From Thermoanaerobaculales bacterium (GTDB taxonomy: Bacteria > Acidobacteriota > Thermoanaerobaculia > Thermoanaerobaculales > Sulfomarinibacteraceae), in the NCBI GenBank assembly GCA_025456385.1, contig JALOKS010000275.1, positions 1-5,862 on the forward strand: DNA of 5,862 nucleotides. The letters run 5' to 3'. Made by a program: the position numbers and the translations under genes. The notes beneath the pieces were generated by a model. That model had not been told where the DNA came from and did not search any database. It saw only the letters and a program-made list of their open reading frames with translations. Positions 1 through 4,360 of the stretch are shown one piece after another (within the stretch, counting starts at the first letter, position 1; each line of letters begins with the position of its first letter).

Positions 1-38
1 CCCGCAGGATCTGTTCGGAAAGTTTCCGAGTGACTCAT
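1..38 (-). CDS. Possible 5' end of an unidentified gene leaving the window
   Basis: Reading leftward from an ATG at 38, the frame is open to the window edge and gives MSHSETFRTDPA (12 codons). A TGA lies three codons upstream in the same frame, so this ATG is the only ATG start available in that frame. A purine-rich GGGGAAGAG stands about 10 nt upstream and could serve as a weak ribosome-binding site. The fragment is too short to assign to any family. The case for a real gene rests on the open frame and on the promoter-like, palindrome-rich stretch just upstream (63-113). The gene would share the orientation of the acetyltransferase and GFA genes to its right, but the palindromic element at 148-252 lies between them, so it is probably a separate transcription unit. 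It could equally be chance. Confidence 0.3.
   Translation of the reverse strand, partial: MSHSETFRTDPA
15..29. promoter_or_regulatory. Perfect 15-bp dyad, operator-like
   Basis: TCGGAAA-G-TTTCCGA is a perfect inverted repeat with 7-bp arms and a single central base. One base is too short for a hairpin loop, so it fits a site for a dimeric repressor (TetR-like length and symmetry) better than a terminator. It lies over codons 4-8 of the possible leftward gene, which would be an unusual but known place for an operator. No regulator gene is visible in the window. Operator function is inference; the symmetry itself is directly seen. Confidence 0.35.
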
Positions 39-62
39 CTCACGTCATCTCTTCCCCTTTCC

Positions 63-77
63 CCGAGCTTTGCTCGG
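63..77. promoter_or_regulatory. 6-bp stem hairpin with TTT loop
   Basis: CCGAGC (63-68), TTT and GCTCGG (72-77) form a perfect 6-bp stem with a 3-nt loop. No T-tract follows on either strand, so it is not an intrinsic terminator. It sits between the possible leftward gene start at 38 and the dyad at 101-113, where it would fall in a 5' leader. Its role is unknown. Confidence 0.3.
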
Positions 78-100
78 CGCACGCCACGTTCACCATTGTT

Positions 101-113
101 ACATTGTCAATGT
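101..113. promoter_or_regulatory. Perfect 13-bp dyad containing a TTGACA box (minus strand)
   Basis: ACATTG-T-CAATGT is a perfect inverted repeat with one central base. On the minus strand it contains a consensus -35 hexamer TTGACA (110 to 105). No good -10 box is found about 17 bp further (the hexamer there reads GTGGCG), so a standard promoter is not proven. A dyad overlapping a -35 box is a common repressor arrangement and would fit control of the leftward gene starting at 38. Confidence 0.35.
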
Positions 114-147
114 CGGCCGGAGTGTGATGCGTCGAGGAGGTTGCATG

Positions 148-252
148 GGTGCCAGCCTTCAGAACCTCAAAAGCTGCAAATCGGGTGCCGGGTTTTCGAA
201 CCTTAGAATGTCCCCCAATCGGCAACTTCCCAAGGTCCTCAGGCCTGGCACC
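148..252. repeat. 105-bp imperfect palindromic element (REP/MITE-like)
   Basis: The element begins GGTGCCAG (148) and ends CTGGCACC (252). The first 38 bases and the reverse complement of the last 40 align along their whole length with one or two gaps. Most mismatches are A/G or C/T changes, which keep G-U pairing possible in RNA. A second GGTGCC stands at 184-189. The centre holds GGTT-TTCG-AACC (191-202), a short stem closed by a TTCG tetraloop. The base composition is visibly less GC-rich than the flanking genes. The element ends 11 bp from the stop of the acetyltransferase gene (264), a typical spot for REP-type elements, and its transcript could also protect that mRNA 3' end. No transposase lies in the window; mobilisation by a distant RAYT-type enzyme is inference. 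Confidence 0.6.
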
Positions 253-263
253 TCTCCCGACCT

Positions 264-761
264 TCACCCGTACACCAGCGTGCCCGGGTCGTGCTCGTTC
301 ATCTTGACGGTCCGCTGGTAGCGGAAGCCGAGGCTCTCGAGCAACCCGATCGAGGCGAGGTTGTGCGGCGCGGTGAGGGCGACGATCTCGTCGACGCCGA
401 GCTCGGTCCGGGCGTAGCCGATCACCGCGAGCGCCGCCTCGGTGGCGTAGCCCTGACGCCAGTAGGGCGGGAGGAAGGCGCAGCCGACATCGGTCAGCTC
501 GAGGTTCGCCCGGCGGAGGATGCCGCACACCCCGAGGGCCGCGCCGTCCCGCTTGCGCTCGACCAGGAGCTGGCCGAAGCCGGGCGGCTGCCCGGCCGCC
601 CACGGGCCGGACAGGATGAAGCGGCGGGCGTCCTCGAGGTCGCGCACCCCCTTGTCGCCGATGTTGGCGAGGAAGGCGGGGTCGGTGACCAGCTCGAGGA
701 CGAAGGCGGCGTCGTCGACGGTGAGCCGGCGCAGCCGCAGGCGCTCCGTCTCGAGGATCAC
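264..761 (-). CDS. GNAT family N-acetyltransferase (RimJ/RimL type)
   Basis: A 165-residue protein with the GNAT fold, predicted to be a cytosolic enzyme that transfers acetyl from acetyl-CoA to an amine. The N-terminal LETERLRLRRLTVDDA (residues 3-18) is the classic opening of the RimJ/RimL-like Acetyltransf_3 group. The acetyl-CoA pyrophosphate loop is RQGYATEA (102-109), matching R/Q-x-x-G-x-A, after the strand VGCAFLPPYW. A C-terminal NLASIGLLESLGF (134-146) is the usual family ending. The length is typical. The start is GTG at 761, which overlaps the TGA of the upstream GFA gene as GTGA; the family's conserved sequence begins right there and no ATG is suitably placed. Translation is therefore probably coupled to the GFA gene. 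The substrate (protein N-terminus, antibiotic, small amine) cannot be told from the sequence. Confidence 0.9.
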   Translation of the reverse strand: MILETERLRLRRLTVDDAAFVLELVTDPAFLANIGDKGVRDLEDARRFILSGPWAAGQPPGFGQLLVERKRDGAALGVCGILRRANLELTDVGCAFLPPYWRQGYATEAALAVIGYARTELGVDEIVALTAPHNLASIGLLESLGFRYQRTVKMNEHDPGTLVYG

Positions 762-1261
762 GACGACCCGGCCTCGAGCTTGGCGCGGATCGCCGCGCGG
801 CGCTCGAGGCTCGCCGCCGGCCACTCCTCGCCCGTCCGGTAGTACTCCTCGAACACCCGCGCGCCCTCGGGCAGCGCCACCCACGGCAGCCTGGTCGAGG
901 TGAAGATGTGGACATCCGGCGGCAGCCGGCCCGGCTCGAGCAAGGTGCCGACGCGGATGAAGCGCACCAGCGCCCCCGATCCGGCGTAGTTGCTCCACAC
1001 CGCGACCTTACAGACCGGGCACCGGCTGATCCGCTGGCCCTTGCCGCTCGCCGACGGCGTGTCGACGACCTCGACCTCCCCGGCGAGGAGCTCGACCCGG
1101 TCGGCCTCGATCATCGCGTTGAGGGCGAAGGCCGAGCCGGTCTCGCGCTGGCACCAAGTGCAGTGGCAGCAGTGGACGAACATCGGGTCTGAGAGCATCC
1201 GGTAGCGGATCTGGCCGCAGGTGCAGCGGCCTTCGTGGACGGGCTGGTCGGCGCCTGCCAT
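758..1261 (-). CDS. GFA/CENP-V domain zinc protein (intact)
   Basis: A 167-residue protein of the GFA family, named after glutathione-dependent formaldehyde-activating enzyme; most bacterial members are uncharacterised. The zinc ligands follow the family pattern: C13-T-C15-G near the N-terminus with C81-P-V-C84 (the structural site in Gfa), and C32-H-C34-T-W-C37 (the second, glutathione-related site in Gfa). ETGSAFALN (40-48) follows the triad as in relatives. The C-terminus has HIFTSTRLPWVALPEG (118-133), a common tail of this subgroup. The start at 1261 is fixed by a strong AGGAGGT four bases upstream. A longer upstream open frame runs into octamer repeats and is not coding. The gene is co-transcribed with the acetyltransferase, which overlaps its stop by 4 bases. 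True formaldehyde or glutathione activity is not implied; the fold and metal sites are what can be supported. Confidence 0.9.
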   Translation of the reverse strand: MAGADQPVHEGRCTCGQIRYRMLSDPMFVHCCHCTWCQRETGSAFALNAMIEADRVELLAGEVEVVDTPSASGKGQRISRCPVCKVAVWSNYAGSGALVRFIRVGTLLEPGRLPPDVHIFTSTRLPWVALPEGARVFEEYYRTGEEWPAASLERRAAIRAKLEAGSS

Positions 1262-1265
1262 GGTG

Positions 1266-1272
1266 ACCTCCT
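1266..1272 (-). promoter_or_regulatory. Shine-Dalgarno of the intact GFA gene
   Basis: On the minus strand this reads AGGAGGT, complementary to the 3' end of 16S rRNA, followed by CACC and the ATG at 1261. It decides the start of the GFA gene over a longer open frame that extends upstream to about 1432. Confidence 0.8.
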
Positions 1273-1329
1273 CGAGCCCCGGTGATGACGAGTGTCGCAC
1301 ACCGCGACCGCGGAGGGCGTTGGGGGGAT

Positions 1330-1377
1330 GAGGGCTTGAGAGCTTGAGGGCTTGAGGGCTTGAGGGCTTGAGGGCTT
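1330..1377. repeat. Octamer tandem array, six copies of GAGGGCTT
   Basis: Six head-to-tail 8-bp units: five GAGGGCTT and one variant GAGAGCTT (second copy). The period is not a multiple of three, so the array is not coding. It ends 69 bp upstream of the intact GFA start, within its leader or promoter region. On the mRNA-sense strand it reads AAGCCCTC. Copy number would be expected to vary between relatives by replication slippage. Confidence 0.85.
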
Positions 1378-1403
1378 GCAGCGGCTGCACTGCTGCCGCT
1401 GCC

Positions 1404-1425
1404 GGCGGGCCGTGAGCGGCCCGCC
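1404..1425. terminator. Strong 9-bp GC hairpin, possible terminator without U-tract
   Basis: GGCGGGCCG (1404-1412), loop TGAG, and CGGCCCGCC (1417-1425) form a perfect 9-bp all-GC stem with a tetraloop. It lies about 95 nt past the stop of the broken GFA gene (1521) and upstream of the octamer array and the intact GFA gene. It could therefore separate the two minus-strand units. No T-run follows on either strand, so it may be a factor-dependent or U-less stop, or simply a palindromic repeat. Confidence 0.4.
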
Positions 1426-1475
1426 TACGCAATCCGGAGGACTCTTGTCGCTGGCGCTGCCGGTGCGATCGGGCA

Positions 1476-1510
1476 CGGACGCGGACTCGGACGCGGTGTC
1501 TGCCGCTGAC
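1476..1510 (-). repeat. Short copy of the dispersed TCCGMG repeat (inverted relative to 5710-5785)
   Basis: On the minus strand this reads GTCAGCGGCA (1510-1501), four bases, then CCGCG-TCCGAG-TCCGCG-TCCG (1496-1476). The first block is identical to 5710-5719. The second, 21 bases long, is identical to 5730-5750. The four-base gap between block and array is also the same at both places. Further minus-strand sequence has CCGAT (1470-1466) and GGCAGCG (1461-1455), which mirror the CCGAT and GGCAGC array at 5772-5862. The two sites are therefore copies of one intergenic repeat, here with a short array. Confidence 0.65.
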
Positions 1511-1520
1511 GGTGGTGCGG

Positions 1521-1904
1521 TCACCTCCGCGGCTCGGGCTCGTCGACCGAGAGGTGGGCGAGCTCGTGGGCGTGGGCCTCCCAGTTGCGGCCGTCGAAGG
1601 CCCGGACCCGGACCGAGGCGATGGTCGCCGGGTCGAGGCAGCGGACGTTGACGCTGAACCCGTCGGGGTTGGAGCGCGGAACGTAGAAGGACTTGATGCC
1701 GCAGGTCCGGCAGAAGAGGTGCTTGGCGACCCCGGTGTTGAAGGTGTAGGTCGCGAGCGCCCCCTCGCCCCGGACCAGCCGGAAGCGGCTCGCCGGGACG
1801 ATCAGGTGGAGGTAGGCGGTCATCGAGCAGATCGAGCAGTTGCAGAGGTCGGCCTCGAGCTAGCGGACCGCTCCGCAGTGGCAGCCGCCGGTGTGGGTGA
1901 CCAT
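1521..1904 (-). pseudogene. GFA/CENP-V family gene broken by in-frame TAG
   Basis: From the ATG at 1904 the frame reads MVTHTGGCHCGAVR, then TAG at codon 15 (1862-1860). It then continues without a shift as LEADLCNCSIC and a complete GFA domain down to TGA at 1521, 127 codon positions in all. Zinc ligands remain: C8, C10, C21, C23, C26, C65 and C68. The stop falls where relatives and the intact paralogue next door (CGQIRY) have tyrosine or phenylalanine, so one base change, TAC or TAT to TAG, explains it. In addition, C10 to C21 is 11 residues apart, while the matching interval in the intact paralogue (C15 to C32) is 17, pointing to an in-frame loss of about six codons. A good GGGAGGT and a TAGAAT box stand upstream. 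An internal ATG at 1823 would give a 100-residue protein lacking both N-terminal zinc motifs, so a working product is unlikely. Confidence 0.8.
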
Positions 1905-1910
1905 GATGGG

Positions 1911-1917
1911 ACCTCCC
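1911..1917 (-). promoter_or_regulatory. Shine-Dalgarno of the broken GFA gene
   Basis: On the minus strand this reads GGGAGGT, six bases before the ATG at 1904. It shows that the original start was at 1904, upstream of the TAG, and not at the internal ATG at 1823. Confidence 0.65.
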
Positions 1918-1923
1918 TGGCGG

Positions 1924-1929
1924 ATTCTA
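1924..1929 (-). promoter_or_regulatory. Candidate -10 box TAGAAT for the broken GFA gene
   Basis: On the minus strand TAGAAT matches the TATAAT consensus at five of six positions and ends 6 bp before the Shine-Dalgarno. No convincing -35 box is found 16-18 bp upstream (CCAAAC region). If used, transcription would begin close to the ribosome-binding site. The promoter appears retained although the gene is broken. Confidence 0.4.
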
Positions 1930-1981
1930 CGCCGCCGAGCCGGGCCGTTTGGCGGGGCTCACCGGGGAGCGCCGACGCTGC

Positions 1982-1987
1982 TACGAT
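1982..1987 (+). promoter_or_regulatory. Candidate -10 box TACGAT, leaderless start of the dehydratase/racemase
   Basis: TACGAT fits the TANNNT pattern and ends 8 nt before the ATG at 1996. That is the spacing expected when transcription begins at the start codon. No Shine-Dalgarno is present in those 8 bases. A weak -35 candidate, CTCACC (1958-1963), stands 18 bp upstream. This gives a divergent promoter pair with TAGAAT on the other strand inside 91 bp. Confidence 0.4.
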
Positions 1988-1995
1988 GCTCCGCG

Positions 1996-2943
1996 ATGCA
2001 CGACGACCCCACGATCGGCGACGTCCGGGCGGCGGCGGAGCGGATCGCGCCCCACATCCACCGGACCCCGGTCGCGACCTGCGCCGCGATCGACCACATC
2101 GCCGGCGCGGCGCTCCACTTCAAGTGCGAGCACCTCCAGAAGGTCGGCGCCTTCAAGGCGCGCGGGGCGACCAACGCGGTCTTCTCGCTCGCCGAGGACC
2201 AGGCGGCCCACGGCGTCTGCACCCACTCGTCGGGCAACCACGCCGCGGCCCTCGCCCGGGCGGCGGCGCTGCGCGGGATCCCGGCCCACATCGTGATGCC
2301 GTCGACGGCGCCGCCGGTCAAGCGGGCCGCGGTCGCCGGCTACGGCGCGGCGATCACCGGGTGCGAGCCGACCCTGGAGGCCCGGGAAGCGACGCTGGCC
2401 CGCGTGCAGGAGGCGACCGGCGCGATCTTCATCCACCCCTACGACGACCCGCGGGTGATCGCCGGGCAGGGGACCGCCGCCCTCGAGCTGCTCGAGCAGG
2501 CGCCCGGGCTCGAGGTCGTGCTCGTCCCGGTGGGGGGCGGCGGGCTGGCCAGCGGCACGACGATCGCGGTTCGCGCCGCGAGCCCGGAGACCGAGGTCTG
2601 GGGGGCCGAGCCGGCCGGCGCCGACGATGCCTTCCGGTCCTTGCGCGACGGCCGGCGCTACCCCTCGGTCGATCCGAGGACGGTGGCCGACGGGCTGCGG
2701 ACCGCGCTCTCCGACCGGACCTTCCGGATCCTCTCGGGAGGGCTCGCCGGGATCGTCACGGTCGACGAGCCGACGATCATCCGCGCCATGCGGCTGCTCT
2801 GGGAGCGGGCCAAGCTGCTCGTCGAGCCGTCGGCGGCGGTGCCGCTCGCCGCGCTGCTCGCCGAGCCGGGGCGCTTCCACGGTCGGCGGGTTGGGATCAT
2901 CCTGTCCGGCGGCAACGTCGATCTCGACCGCCTGCCCTGGTGA
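1996..2943 (+). CDS. PLP-dependent threonine/serine dehydratase or serine racemase-like enzyme
   Basis: A 315-residue fold-type II PLP enzyme, predicted cytosolic. QKVGAFKARGA (48-58) holds the Schiff-base lysine K54. HSSGNH (77-82) is the substrate-carboxylate loop, whose second serine (S79) is the re-face base in serine racemases. GGGG (180-183) binds the PLP phosphate and SGGN (304-307) the pyridine side. AEPAGADD (204-211) keeps E205, A209 and D211 in the spacing of the divalent-cation site of eukaryotic serine racemase. The HSSGNH form and this metal site favour the serine racemase/threo-3-hydroxyaspartate dehydratase group over biosynthetic threonine deaminase. There is no C-terminal ACT domain, so no isoleucine feedback. 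The start at 1996 is chosen because homology begins there and a TACGAT box lies 8 nt upstream; the longer frame from 1891 would cross the divergent promoter region. Racemase, dehydratase or both remain possible. Confidence 0.88.
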   Translation: MHDDPTIGDVRAAAERIAPHIHRTPVATCAAIDHIAGAALHFKCEHLQKVGAFKARGATNAVFSLAEDQAAHGVCTHSSGNHAAALARAAALRGIPAHIVMPSTAPPVKRAAVAGYGAAITGCEPTLEAREATLARVQEATGAIFIHPYDDPRVIAGQGTAALELLEQAPGLEVVLVPVGGGGLASGTTIAVRAASPETEVWGAEPAGADDAFRSLRDGRRYPSVDPRTVADGLRTALSDRTFRILSGGLAGIVTVDEPTIIRAMRLLWERAKLLVEPSAAVPLAALLAEPGRFHGRRVGIILSGGNVDLDRLPW

Positions 2944-2955
2944 GCCGCCGGCGGC
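2944..2955. terminator. 12-bp GC palindrome between convergent stops
   Basis: GCCGCCGGCGGC is a perfect palindrome filling most of the 15 bp between the TGA of the dehydratase/racemase (2941-2943) and that of the aminotransferase (2959-2961). It has no T-tract. It could act weakly on both strands. With so little room, the two transcripts must overlap at their 3' ends unless termination occurs here. Confidence 0.3.
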
Positions 2956-2958
2956 CGG

Positions 2959-4356
2959 TCAGCGGTGGCGGGCGATGCGCCGCGCCGCCCGCCGGCAGGC
3001 CTCGCCGAGGAAGCCGACATCGCCCTCGCCGTGGGTCGTCGCCGCGGCGCCGTGGGCGAGCACCAGGTTGACGTCCTCGACGAGCAGCGCGAGGGCGAGC
3101 ACGTCGTGGCGGAGCGCGACATCGCAGCGCGCCGGGTCGAACACCGCGTCCGGGGTCGCCAGCGAGGTCTCGGGGTGGTGCGGGAAGTGGACGGTGACCA
3201 GCGAGCTGCCGCAGTCGAGCTCGTCGACCGCGCCGGTGCAGCGGGCGAGGATCCCGGCCTCGGCGAAGGCGTCCTCGACCGCCGAACGCATCGCCGCGCC
3301 GAGGGCGCCGAGCCGCGGGTAGATCTCGCCGGCGTGCGCCTCGACGTGTCCGAGGAAGACCCGGGCGGCGAGCATCGACGCCGGGTGGGCCGAGTAGGTG
3401 CCGCCCGAGAAGGCGACCCGGCGGCCCTTCGCGCGTCCGGCCTCGGCCATGACGTCGGCGCGGCCGGCCACCGCGGCGACCGGCATCCCGCCGCCGAGCG
3501 CCTTGCCATAGATCGCCAGATCGGGCTCGACGCCGTGCAGCGCGCCGAGACCGCCGGGGTGGAAGCGGAAGCCGGTGATCATCTCGTCGAGGATGAGCAG
3601 CGCGCCGTGCCGGGTGCACAGCTCGCGGGCGAGGCGGAGGTACTCGCCGGTGGCGGCGATCGTCCCGCCGGCGCCGAGCATCGGCTCGAGGATCAGGCAG
3701 GCGAGGTCGTCGCCGACCGCGGCGATGTCGTCGGCCAGGCGCTGCGGGTCGTTGTAACGGGTCACCGCGATCCGGTCGGTGAGCGCCGTCGGCAGCCCGG
3801 TCGAGTCGACGCCGCCGAAGCCGACCCCGCCATCGCGGTAGGCGACCCCTTTGAGGAGCATCGGCTGGGCGCCGTGCCAGCCGCCGCCCGCCTTCATCAC
3901 CGTGCTGCGTCCGGTGAACGAGCGCGCGAGGAGCACCGAGTACATCGTCGACAGGGTGCCGCTCGTCGTGAAGCGGACCCGCTCGGCCCCGGTCAGCCGG
4001 CAGACCAGGGCGGCGAGCTCGACCTGGAGGGCGTCGACCAGCCCGCTCTGGGCGCCGAAGCCCGAGGCGAAGGCGCGGGCGAGCTCGTCCCCGACGACCT
4101 CGGGGTTGTGGCCGAGGAGGTTGGCGAGGTGGCCCTGCCAGAGGTCGAGGATGCGGTGGCCGTCCTCGTCGGCGATCCAGCCGCCGTGCGCCTCGGTGAT
4201 GCGCGGCGGGAAGGGGTCGAGCAGGCGCAGCGTGTGGCTGCCGCCGTCGATCATGAACCGGCAGGCCTCGGCGTGAATCGCCGCCGAGCGCGGCGACCGC
4301 CGCCGGTGCTCGTCGGCGAGGTCGGTGAGGAGTGCGGAGTAGTCGTGCGTCGTCAT
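2959..4356 (-). CDS. Class III aminotransferase, glutamate-1-semialdehyde aminomutase-like
   Basis: A 465-residue fold-type I PLP enzyme of aminotransferase class III. LDEMITGFRF (256-265) carries D257, which contacts the PLP ring nitrogen. IYGKALGGGMPVAAVAGR (282-299) carries the Schiff-base lysine K285 and is closest to the HemL signature. GGTYSAHPASMLAA follows, where HemL has GTLSGNPLAMAA. Departures from true HemL are visible. The PLP-phosphate loop reads TTSGTLSTM (130-138) instead of NSGTEATM, GGWHG (158-162) replaces GGYHG, and there is an extra N-terminal stretch of about 40 residues. It is therefore probably a relative with another amino substrate, not the tetrapyrrole enzyme. The ATG at 4356 lies 4 nt after the acyl-CoA dehydrogenase stop. 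Only a weak AAGGCG is found upstream, so translation is likely coupled. The neighbour suggests work on a carbon skeleton also handled as a CoA ester; the substrate is unknown. Confidence 0.87.
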   Translation of the reverse strand: MTTHDYSALLTDLADEHRRRSPRSAAIHAEACRFMIDGGSHTLRLLDPFPPRITEAHGGWIADEDGHRILDLWQGHLANLLGHNPEVVGDELARAFASGFGAQSGLVDALQVELAALVCRLTGAERVRFTTSGTLSTMYSVLLARSFTGRSTVMKAGGGWHGAQPMLLKGVAYRDGGVGFGGVDSTGLPTALTDRIAVTRYNDPQRLADDIAAVGDDLACLILEPMLGAGGTIAATGEYLRLARELCTRHGALLILDEMITGFRFHPGGLGALHGVEPDLAIYGKALGGGMPVAAVAGRADVMAEAGRAKGRRVAFSGGTYSAHPASMLAARVFLGHVEAHAGEIYPRLGALGAAMRSAVEDAFAEAGILARCTGAVDELDCGSSLVTVHFPHHPETSLATPDAVFDPARCDVALRHDVLALALLVEDVNLVLAHGAAATTHGEGDVGFLGEACRRAARRIARHR

Positions 4357-4360
4357 CGGG

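Noticed and set aside
63..77. Intrinsic terminator
   Set aside because: The stem is only 6 bp and no T-tract follows on either strand.
70..321. 83-codon plus-strand frame, with an internal ATG at 145 preceded by GAGGAGG
   Set aside because: It runs through the palindromic element and over the 3' end of the acetyltransferase on the opposite strand. Its protein has no recognisable features; the Shine-Dalgarno-like bases are probably chance.
1330..1377. CRISPR array
   Set aside because: The units are contiguous 8-mers without spacers and there are no cas genes.
1860..1862. Pyrrolysine or selenocysteine recoding as the main explanation of the in-frame TAG
   Set aside because: The aligned position is an ordinary aromatic residue, the gene also shows an apparent deletion nearby, and nothing else in the window suggests recoding. 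It is kept only as a remote alternative.
1512..3071. 519-codon plus-strand open frame overlapping the dehydratase/racemase
   Set aside because: It gives an arginine/glycine/proline-rich translation with no domain, as expected for the wrong frame of high-GC DNA. The true frame has full PLP-enzyme motifs.
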